Part shown: positions 22,689-34,632 of the stretch, in pieces
How the letters are laid out: every line of letters starts with the position of its first letter
Numbering within the stretch: the stretch's first letter is position 1
Assembly: GCF_000264995.1 (NCBI RefSeq)
Contig: NW_006767433.1
Span: forward strand, 4,136,967 to 4,200,966
DNA: 64,000 nt
Reading direction: 5' to 3'
Source: Punctularia strigosozonata HHB-11173 SS5
Lineage: Eukaryota > Basidiomycota > Agaricomycetes > Corticiales > Punctulariaceae
Program-made: the position numbers and the translations under genes
The notes under the pieces: generated by a model
The model's database searches: none
The model's input: only the letters and a program-made list of their open reading frames with translations
Told to the model about the DNA's origin: nothing

Positions 22689-22937
22689 TACACTGACTCT
22701 GAGCGCTGAGCGCTGAGCACCGCTCCTTCCCGCTCGGTCTCCTGCCGATCGGCAACCATCATACCTATTACATGCGGACTGGAGCTGCAGTCTGCAATTG
22801 GCGGCGCGGTCATTCCTCATCATTCCTCATTCCTTTGTCGTGGTCCTCTGGATATCTCAACGCCCGGCACTGTGTGCGCTTTTCTCTGCTTGGCGAGCGC
22901 CTTGTACCCAATAACCTATCAAACGCCAAGCAGAATA

Positions 22938-24006
22938 ATGCGTCACATCAAAGATTTACTACTGTTGCCAGGCCTGAGCGTGCTCTGTGCATTTCTCTTG
23001 CATTTCTGTGCGATACCTTTTGTGAACGCCGAGCTATACGTACGTATTCCTCTTCAGCTTATTATACTCTGCACACGGGCTTGACCTATTGTTAGGTGAC
23101 CAATCCAAGGAATAGGGCTCCGTGCACGGGTGGACAGGCCTGCACAGTCACTTGGCTCGATGATGGGCAAGTCCCGCTCCTAGCGACCATAGGGCCGTGT
23201 ACTGTTGGACTGTACCACGGACAGGAGGTGTGGATTACGCCTCATGAAATTAATGCACCCATTGACTATTCAGGGGGTTCAGCAACTTGTGCAAACCATC
23301 GATCCCGTCGACGTCTCCAGCGTACATTCTCTTACATTTTTGGTGCGTAGCCAAATATACCCTGCAACTTCGGATATCTACGTGTTCACTGACGTCGTGA
23401 TTACAACTTTTAGCCTGATGCTCAAGCAGGTCCGGATTCGGACACCTAGTGCGTCGTTACACAGTATCGTCCTTGTAATGATCTCATTGCGGCTACAGCT
23501 ACATCGCTTTCACCTCGCTCTCCCTCCCGAACCCATCGAACGCAAGCTTTGCGTATCAAGCCTTCTCTCCGTTCTTCGCGTGAGTATATTACAACCCTCA
23601 TTGTTACCTGGGTAATTTAGTGGCCTTTTATAGACTCTCCGGCATGTCCGGCTCGTTTGATACACCTGTCGCGTCAGACACCTCCAGCAAACCCATACCA
23701 TCGACACTCACTCAAAGTACTACTTCTCCCGCATCGACAACTAGCATCAGCGTCATCGGCACGCTCCAGTCAGCTAGCTCAATAACCTCGCTTACACCCT
23801 CCGTCACCCCTTCCAGCACCATCTCGGGCTTTACCACAAGCCGGACATCACCGTCGGCTTCGTCTTTGTCATCCGGAACGTCGACTATGAGCTCCAGTGC
23901 GTCCTCCACCACGAGCAATGCTGCTCGTCGGCATTTCGTAGGCAAGCAGCTTGCCGGTGCAATAGTCGCATCGTCCGGTATCTTGTTGTTTACTTTAGGC
24001 CTATGA
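22938..24006 (+). CDS. Ser/Thr-rich GPI-anchored wall protein, Kre9/Knh1-like
   Basis: Join 22938..23039, 23096..23227, 23274..23342, 23414..23448, 23499..23579, 23634..24006, giving 263 residues. The signal peptide (LLLLPGLSVLCAFLLHFCAI) ends near VNAELYVT. The Kre9/Knh1-like domain has CTGGQACTVTWLDDGQVP, GPCTVGLYHGQ, VQQLVQTIDPVDVSSVHSLT and DTYYIAFTSLSLPNPSNASF. From about residue 150 the chain is almost pure Ser/Thr/Pro and ends in a hydrophobic tail (LAGAIVASSGILLFTLGL) typical of GPI signals. It is a paralogue in structure of the gene at 15719-16631, with the same order of parts and similar short introns. It probably resides in the wall or at the plasma membrane. The precise function is unknown. 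Confidence 0.87.
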
Positions 24007-24336
24007 TCGTGCGACCTGTTACCTTCTGCGACACCATATACCCTCTCAATCTTGACCTTTGCGATACCTATCTTTATTGCATTGCTTTCCATAACTGGAT
24101 ACCAGACAAACCTCACATTCAACACACCACGCGATACACACAGAGTTTTGACTTGTAGTTTTTGCTTGTCCCACCTGATAGGCTCATTTTACGATGCGAT
24201 TTTAGCTTATGAACCTGTATGCACGTTGCTATATACCGCATTCTTTCATCCTTACATCGGTATCAACGCATTGCCTGCATGAACGTGGGATCGACCTGTG
24301 CTGAATTGGCTGCTTCACCGAGCGTCTCCACAGTAT
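24007..24336. other. Intergenic space between convergent genes
   Basis: Only 3' flanks of the two convergent genes are expected here. No other feature is seen. Confidence 0.5.
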
Positions 24337-26060
24337 CTAGACACCAAAAGTCGGTACATGCGATGTATTCGCGCCAAGGTCGATTAAGCCCATGCGATAC
24401 TCGACCGAATTCGCATCCTGTACGTCCTGCCCATTCGCAAACTCCAGTGAGCCGAGGTCAGAATCCACCTCTCGCTTTCTCTCAAAGAATCTTCCCGGGT
24501 ATCTTGACGTTCTTGATGTCTGCGTCACGGACGGAGTCGGCCTCGAACTCGTTTTCGACATTGCGCCGACAGGATCGCAGGATGTTGTAGGCAATGCCAG
24601 ACATTGGTCCAGCTGTCGTACTGGTGGACGCTATAGTTTATGAGACACATGATCGGGGGTAGGAACGTATAATAAGCAGGTCACGCACCGTTTCGCTATC
24701 GCCATAGACGTGGAGTGCAAGCTCTTGTCGGATCCATGCGCGGTTATTGAGGGTCTGCGAGTTCTTTCAATGACACACGGTTCGGTCATGGAATGGCAAA
24801 CATACCGTCAGCAGCGTGTTCCTATCAGGATACAGTCAGCCTTGAACGGTCAATCTGACGAAAGTCATGCACATACGTGTATATGCGGCCCATCGGCAAG
24901 GAGAAGATTAAGTGGATATTGGTCCTAACACCAACTCAATAGGGATTCTATCATAGATCACTCACTGCAGGTTTACTTCTGAGGAGCGTCTGATCGTATA
25001 GTGCACGTCAGGTTGCCATCCCTCTGGAACAGCAAGCGATAGACAAACGTACGAAGGTAATCAGATCGCATAGACAAAACAGGCAGGCCGTTTCAACCGC
25101 AGAGCGCATGAGGCCTGAGACGATGTGATTGGTACCTATCCCAGTATTAGTAACTAGTAGCTGGGGTTGAGCAGTTTGTGACACGCACTAGCGATTCCAG
25201 TTTGGCGTATTCGAAGATAACGAAGCAGGAGGATCCTGTGATGATGTTGATCATAGGTCCTCTGTTCAACTCCGAGGAATGAGGCGAGAAGTAGACGTAC
25301 GTTATGTTTAAATCACACACGAGGGCACTGCCCATCCAGAGATCAACCACAGGCACGAGCTCTTGCCATCCTGCTGTACTGTGATTGTACCCGTGAGATT
25401 AGAAGGCATAGCGCGACTGCTTGCAGGGGCTGGCGTTCCGTACTCACTCCGGGATGAGAAATGAGAAAATCGAGGAGACTATGCCAGCAGTCCACTGTGT
25501 TGCGGCGAAAAACACCAAGACACTAAAAATTAACCAAGATTTGGGGAACAATTTGATGCGCCAGCTTAGAAAGATCTGGATAGGCAACGACGCTCTGGCA
25601 TATCGAGCTGGATCAGACATGATGTTACATAAACACTTCGAAGAGCACGCACGGTACTGTGACAACAGGCGTTTGTGCGAATGGCCACGGTGCTCGCTGA
25701 AGCAGGGCGTCAGATCCGAAGTTAGTAACGGCGTAGAGCCACAAGAGATACACGCTTGTGCATGTGTCAAGAATCAGGGTCCAATGGACAAGGCCGCTGA
25801 GCAAGATAGTGGGTTCCATGACAACGAAACAGCGAATTCCGTTTTCTCAGCTCACCGTATCCACCACCGATCTTTTATGCAGGATGCGTAGTACTCATGG
25901 AATTGCAGGACGCAAATCCCGTACAGTATCGCGTTGGATATCACACCGACGATGACGGGTCTGTATGATGTCTTTCAATCAGGCGTCCTAATGCGAACTT
26001 TGAAGAGCCCGCGCACCCAATGGTGTATGCCACCTCTTTCGAGGCCAAGTCCTGTATCAT
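24337..26060 (-). CDS. Multi-pass membrane protein of the fungal DUF6534 type
   Basis: The ATG at 26060 starts a short exon (MIQDLASKEVAYTIG) spliced to PVIVGVISNAILYGICVLQF. Further hydrophobic helices are GLVHWTLILDTCTSVYLLWL, SLPIQIFLSWRIKLFPKSW, LIFSVLVFFAATQWTAGIVS, VPVVDLWMGSALVCDL, then TILLLRYLRIRQTGIA and SGLMRSAVETACLFCLCDLI. A block LPMGRIYTNTLLTTLNNRA follows the last helix. This order, with the TNxLLTTLN-R motif, is the DUF6534 pattern that is greatly expanded in Agaricomycetes. Seven membrane helices are expected. The cytoplasmic tail is polar and acidic and ends at 24337. The family has no proven function; a receptor-like role has been suggested only by topology. At least eight short introns are inferred. 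Confidence 0.82.
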
Positions 26061-26439
26061 GACCTATGCGGGCGGGCGGGCAAGGCGCCCGCAAATCGGT
26101 GAACGTAGTTCGCACCCGTACGTCCAGTGCCATGTCCCCTTATGACCATTCCGTTGGACGTGAGAGCAAGCTGCTTAGCAGAAGTTTAGCGGAAGTTCCA
26201 CCCAAAGATCGCAGTGGAAGCAATGGCGCCATGCCCCATGACCATTCTTGTACGAAAGATCTCGGCGGATCGTACGCCGAGGATATGCATCAGCAAACCA
26301 TCGCACCGACTCACAATCAGAGTTTCACACTACGAACGTAGTTTTGGACAACTAGTAGTATAGCTCCATATGGTTGAGTTCTGCTACAGTTGAGCGCGTC
26401 TGCTGGCCACCCTGAGATGCATGTGAACTTGCACGTGAC

Positions 26440-26485
26440 ACGCGTTTCATTCGCTCCCTCCTCTGTTCCGTCGCTCACGACGCGT
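26440..26485. promoter_or_regulatory. Two MCB boxes (ACGCGT) just upstream of MCM4
   Basis: ACGCGT occurs at 26440-26445 and again at 26480-26485, 15 to 60 bp before the MCM4 ATG at 26500. MCB elements drive MBF-dependent G1/S transcription of replication genes in yeasts. The pair is therefore a credible cell-cycle control region. The word also occurs a few times inside the MCM4 gene, so the background is not negligible. Confidence 0.5.
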
Positions 26486-26499
26486 CTCTACCGCCCGCC

Positions 26500-29400
26500 A
26501 TGTCTTCCCCACCGCCGATTGATTTTCCTACGTCCGACATGGACGACATTGAGATGGACGACGCCGCCACGACCGGCGGCCAGCAGTCGATGTCAGGCGC
26601 ACCACCCGTCCAGTCCTTGTTTCTCCCTGGCACGCCCTCCACCTCGGGCACACCGTCGCGTCGGAACGTGCCCCAGACCCCCACAAGTGGTACAGTTGCG
26701 CGAAGGGCGCTTGGGATGAGCACCCCTCGACAACAGCGTACTCCGCTGTTCGCTCGTAAGTGGCCACAGTCTCGACGAATCTTCGACGCGTCTAACGCCT
26801 CAACGTCGTCACAGCGGGAAGCTCGTCTCCTATGGCATTTCCAAGTTCCTCTCCTACCAAAAAGACGCCCGTGGGACGTCGTAGGCTGGGGGATTCTGAT
26901 GACCCTAGGTCCGCCATGGATTCTGAACCACTAGACTTCCCTACGTACGTGGTGCTGCCTTCTACCTCGAGAATACTGAGATTTGAACTTTCGGTCACAG
27001 GTCTCCTGCCACCGCGTCCCCTGTCAAAAATCGACGTGGCGATATACACTCTTCTCTCTCTATCACACCTACGCGTCAGGGCAACGCGTCACGACGCGTC
27101 CCTGGCACGCGCGATACCCTCAACTCGGACGGTACCAACCTCGATATCCCAGCAAGCTCTGCTCTTCCGCTCTCAGCGCCTGCTGCACCCTCCGATGAAC
27201 CGGACGAAATTAGAGCCATCTGGGGGACCACAGTCAACCTTACTGAGACCATGAAGCTCTTCAAGGACTTCTTGCGCGGTTTCAAGCCTAAGTACCGCAC
27301 TGCATACAACCGTGAGAACGGAATCCGTTCCAACTCGATCACGCCTCAAAACGACGGCGAGGCCGTTTTGTACGAGGGGTTCCTCCGGCGCATGCGCCAG
27401 ACAGGGGAAACGAACCTCAACCTGGATGTCGTAAACCTCCTTGCCTACCCGCCATGCAGGAAACTCCACGGGCAGCTAGTCAAGTATCCGCAAGAAGTCA
27501 TCCCTGCGATGGATCAGGTACTGAAGGACATGATGCTCGAGATTGCTGATTTAGATGCGGAGGAGGGCAGAGAGGGTATGTTGGGAGAAGAAGGCGAGGC
27601 GGAAATCGCAGAGATCATGGGTAAAGTGTACAAGGTTCGGCCGTTCGGACTGAAAGCGGTGAATATGCGGGACCTCAACCCAACCGGTAAAGCTCCACCG
27701 TATTGCTGGCCATATCGCGGATTAACGCCCCTGCAGATACGGACAAGCTGGTCTGCATCAAGGGTCTCGTCATTCGCGCAACACCCGTCATACCGGACAT
27801 GAAAGTCGCCTTCTTCCGTTGCCTCACCTGTCTACACACCGTGCAGGTCGAAATTGATCGCGGCAAGATCGACGAGCCCGGCCGATGCCCCCGCGACGTC
27901 TGTAACTCCGTCGGCACCATGTCCCTCGTGCACAATCGGTGTGAATTCGCGGATAGACAGGTCATACGCTTGCAAGAGACGCCGGACGTGGTTCCCGACG
28001 GGCAAACGCCACATACTGTATCGTTGAGCGTGTACGATGAGCTCGTGGATGTGACGAAGCCGGGTGACAGGCTCGTCGTGACGGGCATCTTTAGAAGCGT
28101 CCCGGTCAGGGTGAACCCGAGGCAGAGAACTCTGAAGAGCCTGTTCAAGACTTTCCTGGATGTCGTTCACATACGTCTCGGCGGTGACGGACGCCTGCAG
28201 TTTGATAAGAGCACCAGGCCAGCAGGCGGCGACAGGATCCCTGGGGTAGGCGGTGTAGGCGGCGGAGACGAAGAGGAGGACGCCGTGCCCGCACCTCGAC
28301 CAGCTGACATCTTCGGCGATCTTCCTATGGACGATGGACAAAGAAAGAAGAGCCGTCGTGAGGAGACGGAGGCTAAGCTGATCGAACTGTCCCGCCGTCC
28401 GGACTTGTACGATGTGCTTGCCCGCAGTCTAGCTCCAAGCATTTGGTCCATGGACGATGTCAAGAAAGGGATTCTCCTACAGCTCTTCGGCGGCACTAAT
28501 AAGAGCATCGCGCGGGGCGGAGGTGGCGGTGGGCCAAGGTATCGAGGAGACATAAACGTGCTAATGGTCGGAGACCCGGGAACAAGTAAATCCCAGATCC
28601 TATCGGTGCGTGTCCACGTTCCAAACGCAACGTGGAATACCAACCCTTCTCTAGTATGTGCATAAGTTGGCGCCCCGTGGAGTGTACACCTCCGGCAAGG
28701 GCTCATCAGCTGTCGGTTTGACCGCCTACGTGACCCGTGATCCGGACTCGAAACAACTCGTGTTGGAAAGGTGCGACTGTATGATGACCTCGTGCCTGAC
28801 TTGCCCTGACTTGACCTCACAGTGGAGCGCTCGTGCTGAGTGACGGGGGCGTGTGCTGCATCGACGAGTTCGACAAAATGTCTGATGCTACACGAAGTGT
28901 CCTCCATGAGGTCATGGTGAGTAGCTCAATATGTGAATTTCGGTTCTCTCCATGAACATGATGATAGGAACAACAAACGGTCTCCGTGGCCAAGGCTGGT
29001 ATTATTACTACTCTTAACGCAAGGACTTCCATTCTCGCAGCGGCCAACCCTGTGGGCTCGAAATACAACGTCGACGAACCGATCACGAAGAATATCGATT
29101 TGCCTCCAACACTGATCTCGCGATTTGACTTGCTGTACCTGGTGCTTGACCAGGTGGATGAAGCTCATGATCGTCGCCTAGCCCAACATCTTGTCAGTCT
29201 CTATCTTGAGGATAGACCAGAAACTGGCGGCCAAGATATCGTTGTGAGTCTGATCTCCTGCTGTACCGGGTGTCGTCCCGACAGTCTGTTTCTTAGCCTC
29301 AGGAGCAACTTGGCGCATATATCAGCTATGCTCGCTCTCGTATAAATCCGGCGTTGACCGAGGAGGCATCGAATGAGCTCGTCCGCGCCTATGTGGAACT

Positions 29401-29872
29401 TCGCAAAACTGGAGAAGATCCACGTTCGCACGAAAAGCGCATCACTGCGACCACACGGCAGCTGGAGAGTATGATTCGTCTTTCCGAGGCGCATGCTCGT
29501 ATGCGCTTCTCGTCCGTCGTCGAGCTTGACGATGTGAAGGAGGCTTGCCGTCTGATGCGCGAGGCGATTCGCACGGCGGCTATCGATCCGCGCACTGGCA
29601 AGATCGACCTCGGTCTGATCAACACAGGCGTGAGCGAAGGCCAGCGCCGCCAACGCGAGTCGTTGCGCAAGGAGGTGATGAATCTCGTGCAGCGCTCTGG
29701 AGCACGCGGCGTCAGATGGCCCGATGCAGTCAGGCAACTAGGGGAGCAGAGCAGCGTTCGCATTGACCCTGGCGAGTTCGCGTTCGTGGTGCAGGAGCTC
29801 GAGCAGGAGGGCGTCGTCTCTGTCGTAGGTGAGAGGGATCGCAGGATGATCCGACGTGTCGAGGGCGTATGA
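26500..29872 (+). CDS. MCM4: DNA replication licensing factor MCM4
   Basis: Join 26500..26755, 26815..26944, 27001..27686, 27737..28605, 28655..28770, 28823..28916, 28968..29243, 29297..29872, giving 1000 residues. The N-terminal 150 residues are Ser/Thr/Pro-rich, as in MCM4, and likely a kinase target. The family signature [12 protein letters not shown] then begins the N-terminal domain. A C-x2-C and C-x4-C zinc-binding pair lies at about residues 383-410. Walker A is [11 protein letters not shown] (about 635), Walker [10 protein letters not shown] (about 697), and the arginine finger is in [13 protein letters not shown] (about 767). A winged-helix end follows. MCM4 is part of the MCM2-7 helicase loaded at origins by ORC, Cdc6 and Cdt1. 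The promoter is shared with the divergent membrane-protein gene and carries two MCB boxes. Confidence 0.97.
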
Positions 29873-30043
29873 GTGGTAGACAGCTTGAACATATTTGTGC
29901 CTTGGATCAAATGCGGTCCCACACCTCTTTAATCCTGTCTTTGTATTGCTTTCGTATATGCAACTGTTGTATTACACCAAGGGATGCCACGGGGCGCCGC
30001 GCGTGGCGATTTTTGGTAGACCGTGCATATAACAGATATGATA

Positions 30044-32508
30044 TCACAGACCCCAATCTTTCTTGATGAGGTCTGAGCCGCGTTCCTGTCATCCAATAAT
30101 AAGATATCATACGGTAGACAGTCGCCATAACTCACTGCAATGATATAAATAGGAACTTGGGTGTGCGCGCTTGGTACGAATGGCTTCGTTGCGCTCATGA
30201 GTTAGCGGAGAGGAATCCGCAAAAGCGTTCTGTTACTGACCAGAACACTGCCGTCGATGATTCGTAGGCCCTTTGCTCCCTTCACTTTGAGATCTGGATC
30301 AACGCAACCTGTTGCGACACCGTAGGGTGTCATTTGACAGGACCCGACCGCATGCCAAATCTACACCATTGAACGCAGATGAGGTATGACCATTGCAAAC
30401 AACTCACTGTCCTAGCGTTCTGCCGTGCAAATGCAAGCAGTTCAGCATCGGTAGTAGCATTGGTGAATGCTCCAGACTCGGCCACTATATATCCTTTCCA
30501 TGCGGAAGCTGTTTCGACGAATCTCCGAGCTGCTCTAAGCGCATAGATCATGATCTGCCCGTCCGTAACCGTACCAAGGAGGTTCGGGTTTATCAACGGA
30601 GGGTCGAAGGGATCGGTAGAATTGATTGTGATCGAGCCTCCTGTCACGGTAGGGAAAAGGTTGATCAGATAACGGGCATGGGCGAAAGAGAAGGTACAAA
30701 CGCGAGGTCGGCGAGACAACTCCCGTGTCTACAGTGAAGAAACTGCCCGGTGCGGTAGATCCAACGATACCGTTCTGAAATGGGCATCAATGAGGTTTTG
30801 GGCACATCCCATGAATCCATTTACAGCAAAAATTAGTTCATAATGCGCAGAATGAGGGCCTGCAGCTGGATCTGCGATGGACTGGAGAAATGTGTCCTTG
30901 TCTGGTACCCGCTGCCAGGCGAATAACTGCGGAGGAGTGAAACTGAAAGGTCCGGTGCGCGATTTATTCCATTGGGTCAATGCGATATTGAAGTTGGTAG
31001 AATTGCCGAGGAACGTCCCAAATGTTATGTTATCCTTTACTATCCATGTGACTGGCACAAGAGGATGATCTGACATCCTGCGACCTACATCCGGGAGGTG
31101 AAGGATGGGTGTAATACCGAGACTCGACAGGGCGTCGGAATCACCAATGCCCGAAAGCAAAAGTAACTATCATCCGAGGTTTCAATGATGAGTTCATCAG
31201 CAAGTTGTGGAACGTACCTGCGCCGTGTTAAAGGTCCCTGCTGCGAGAATGATCTCCTTCCTCGCAGTCACGTTGTATCGGGTGCCTATAGGAAGAGATC
31301 TGTCGGCCGCAGCGACCATCTCGGCATTAGATTGGGCTTGCCTCTGGAATTTGACGCGAACTCGGCAGCGCTGTACACTCCGTTCTGAGTCGTGATCCGA
31401 GTTGCGTGTGCATGTAACAAGACAAATAAGTTGGGCCGTGCTGCAAAATCTCGTCCGAGATATGCGGTTGCAGCGCTGCTTCGAGTTCCATTTCCAATCG
31501 TGCTTTGAATCCAGCCTGAACACAACATTCAGAATAAGGGTTGATTGAATTTCCACCGGAGAAACATACATACCGACTCCCAAGGGGTCTCCATCATTTA
31601 CATCCAAACCGTATGGGAACTCGCGGCGGAGTTCTTGTGCAGCCTCAAGGACACGATGATCAGATGGCCAGTAGTACTCCGGAAGGCTAACTTCGACCGG
31701 CCCTATTCTCGAATGTACCAGAGGATCGTACCGAGGATCAAAGGGGGATCGCCCTGGAGGCATTAAGCCCTCATTCTGACAAAATGATATGAAGACAATG
31801 GCATACATAGACCAGCGATCAAGTGTACCTTGCGAACATAGGGCTGGATATTTTTCCAGGACCATCCTATATCACCTGACATTTCGGCATATTTGTCCCA
31901 GTCATCACTGGAACCTCTTGTATAAGCCATCAAGTCTAGCGAAGATGTTAGCGCATCCGTTTCTGAGTTGCGTTGTAGGTGGTGACCTTACTTATTGAAC
32001 TGCTTCCGCCTAACAGTTTACCGCGAGGGTAGCCAATCGTCCTGTTATCCAAACCGACTTGCGGAACGGTTGTATAGTTCCAGTCATAGAGCGACCCCCA
32101 CAGATTGGAGGCAAGGAATGGGACCTCGGAGTCAAGAATGTTCTGATTCCTGCTTGAACCATCAGCACAATGCCCGATATCGGGCCTCAAAAACGTACGA
32201 TGCACCAGCCTCCAGCACGAGAACGGACACGGCGGAGTTTTCGGTCAGTCTGGTGGTGTCCGTGAATCCAACATACGTCAACTATCATCCGCGTAGCCGC
32301 AAACCTGTTCGCAACTACAAGACCGGATGTACCTCCTTTGATACGGCCATTATATAAGCCCGCGCATCAATCTGCCATCGTATGACATCTTACCGCCGAT
32401 GACCACGAAGTCGAACTCCCTGGTGGGCAAAGCAGAGACATCTTCATATATCTTGGCAAAGGCCGAGATGACCAGCCCGAGCAGCGAGATCCCGGGAAGG
32501 AACTGCAT
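30044..32508 (-). CDS. GMC-family FAD oxidoreductase, aryl-alcohol-oxidase-like, secreted
   Basis: The ATG at 32508 starts a signal peptide (FLPGISLLGLVISAFA). The FAD-binding motif is EFDFVVIGGGTSGLVVANR, joined over a short intron, followed by VSVLVLEAGAS. The GMC signature GYPRGKLLGGSSSI comes next. After several introns come VKFQRQAQ, LSGIGDSDALSSLGI, LPDVGRRMSDHPLVPV, ARYLINLFPTVTGGSITIN and YALRAARRFVETAS. The active-site region is IWHAVGSCQMTPYG, with the catalytic His, and PSAHTQVPIYIIA holds the second His. The chain ends ERGSDLIKKDWGL at 30044. Such enzymes oxidise primary aromatic alcohols and make H2O2 for lignin-degrading peroxidases. The substrate here is inferred from family likeness only. 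A TATA-like box lies about 40 bp upstream. Confidence 0.92.
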
Positions 32509-33198
32509 CTCGAACAGTGATGACCTTGTGCGCCTGCTCTATTGCTTATAAGCTGCAAGCAGTTCGTACTTCTCGGCGTATCGTTCCCTGACCATCAAAT
32601 CTAGAGCTTTATGCGGGCATCGTTGAGCTTCTCCGGAGGTTCTCGTCCAATCAACGAAGGTAGGGCGGAGACGGTGTCCGTATTGGTGTCGATGCAGTGG
32701 AAGGTGAGCCAGTGGTGAGGGTGGAGGGGATCAACGAGTCGATGGTCGTTTAGGTAAATGCAATCGTTTGCCAAACGGAGATGCAAGGGATGCTCGGGAG
32801 TCGTATGTCGTCAACCTTGAGCTATGATCATATGTTCTCTGAGTTACGGCAGGGACGCACACGAACGATGCTGTAGATGTCACGGAGCGTATTGGAACGC
32901 GGTCATTTGAATGAACGCCACGGCTGCGGGCGATATTCTTGATGCAAAGGAGATGCTACCAAATCATCGAAGCAGAAACTAACGTCGCAGATACCGTATA
33001 TACACATCACAACCTTCATCCTAGCTTCTGCCGGAGACGAAGTATGATCGATTGAGGGGCCGAGAATAAGATCGAGTCGAGAACAAAGCGAGAAACGCAA
33101 CGATCCGCAAGGAGATTAACGGAAAACTGTACATATTAGCACGTCAAGATTGCGGAGATTACACCAGGCATATACGTAGCAGCGCGGAGGAGCAAACT
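32509..33198. other. Intergenic region with a possible gene remnant
   Basis: On the minus strand, 32601-32786 is open and reads DCIYLNDHRLVDPLHPHHWL, with a plausible C-terminus before a TAG. The composition looks coding, but the upstream frame is closed by a stop and I found no convincing exon to join. It may be a short gene, a remnant or chance. The GMC promoter lies at its left edge (TTATAAG near 32545). Confidence 0.3.
32544..32551 (-). promoter_or_regulatory. TATA-like box of the GMC gene
   Basis: CTTATAAG lies 36-43 bp before the start codon at 32508. The short distance would imply a very short 5' UTR. Confidence 0.35.
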
Positions 33199-34197
33199 TC
33201 ATAGCCGCCCAAAGACCTCGTTGACGACGCGCGTCACTTCTTCGGGTTCGAACAGGGCGCCGCCAGGTATGCGTGCCCCGACAGGGATCCATCCTAGTGT
33301 CGGATGATGAAACCTGCTCGGTCCAGCGGCCGAGCTCATCCGCATCGGGGGGCGCGCGCGCACGAGCTCACGCGCCATGGCCAGCAGCGCCGTCGTGCGC
33401 GCTCCGATTTGCTCCGCCTCGTCGGGTGAGATAGCATCCTCACGCTGGCAAATGGCCTCGTACGCCGGTCGGAGCCACTCGGAGACGTCGTGTTCGGTTG
33501 CGAGGCGAATACGCTGGATGGGGTCCATGGGCGGGTCGGCGGATTCGATCTCGCGTAGCGCGCGCCGTTTCATTCGGCGACAGTCCAGGCGGCTCGCGAT
33601 GGAGAGAAGGGCAGTCCATTCTGACAGGGAGACCCTGCGGTCATCGTGCATGCTATGAAGAGACTATGTTCAGTCATGCTATCCGGTCTATGCTGCGTTC
33701 AAACACACCCTTGGTAGATGTAGTTCAGGAAGGCCTCTATCTGTTTGAGTGTGATGTTCATATTCTCGCCGAGATGGATGGGATGGGTGTCTGAGGACCC
33801 CTCGAGCACACCTTCAGGCGGCGGGAGGGTGAATAGGGTCTGGAAGAAATCAGACTCGCGGGTCAAGAAGAAGCGATGTATCTTCAACAACCGATTCTCA
33901 ACCTGAACTCAGACGTCACCACGAGCAGAGGACGTATAAGAGAATACAACGTACAAGGAATACCACGTTCCCTTCGTCTATGTAGTACTTGGGATGACGG
34001 GTCGGAACGTCCGGCGCTGGCGATGGCTCTCGAGACCACCGCCAGTCAGTTTCCGCGGACAAGTCGTCCTCCTCGTGGCTTTGGTCGAAAGCGCCGGGCT
34101 CAAAGTCAAAGCCCGCCATGTTGCGGGATGCCCGTCGAGGCAGGTTGAAGTTAAGACGAATCACCCTACGATTGCCGTTCGGTTGCGTAGCGTTCAT
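33199..34197 (-). CDS. BTB/POZ-domain protein
   Basis: The ATG at 34197 starts MNATQPNGNRRVIRLNF. An acidic linker leads to the BTB fold: HPKYYIDEGNVVF, then after one intron VENRLLKIHRFFLTRESDFF, FTLPPPEGVLEGS, NITLKQIEAFLNYIYQG, and after a second intron LSEWTALLSIASRLDCRRMK. The C-terminal helices (ADPPMDPIQRIRLATEHDV, AYEAICQREDAISPDEAE) are the usual continuation in the large Agaricomycete BTB family. There is no kelch or MATH domain. Proteins of this type can dimerise and may serve as cullin-3 adaptors, but the partner here is unknown. The ATG was preferred over upstream non-ATG possibilities. Confidence 0.85.
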
Positions 34198-34632
34198 GGT
34201 GTAGAGCTCAGGGTGATCAAAGGTGACCACAGACAATGTGTCCTATAGATGAAGGACACTAGTTCTTTGTCCAGGGAGGACAGCATTGCAAGCGCCTGTG
34301 ACAGCTGGATGAGGATCATGACAACGATGCTACTTACTGATGAGCGTATTGACTTAAGTTACTGATGAGAGTATCAGAGCGTTACACCGCTCAGTGTGAC
34401 AAGGTCAGTTCACAACTGATCCAACGGATACTCGATCAATACATTCGATATGATCACGACTTTTCGTCGGCCTGATGCCACAGCCACAGGCGATCCCGTC
34501 GGCGCTCTCGAGTTTCGACGATGGCGATTTCAGGCTTCCAGCAAGTTCCAGTGGATTCCGCGCAGAATATATGTGCTCTCACATCCAGAGGCGTCCTTTC
34601 CTCCAAGAATCCAACACGCTTTCTCGCGCACT

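Noticed and set aside
26480-27100. Further ACGCGT words inside MCM4 exons and intron 1.
   Set aside because: They fall in CG-rich coding or intronic sequence and are likely background; only the promoter pair was kept.
27687-27736. Second open frame at the MCM4 exon 3/4 boundary that seemed to start a separate protein.
   Set aside because: It is the MCM4 zinc-finger and AAA exon. A 50-nt GT-AG intron joins it to the upstream exon in phase.
14103-29872. Whether HOP2, ORC3 and MCM4 form a functional cluster.
   Set aside because: They lie among unrelated wall and membrane genes on both strands, so shared position is probably chance.
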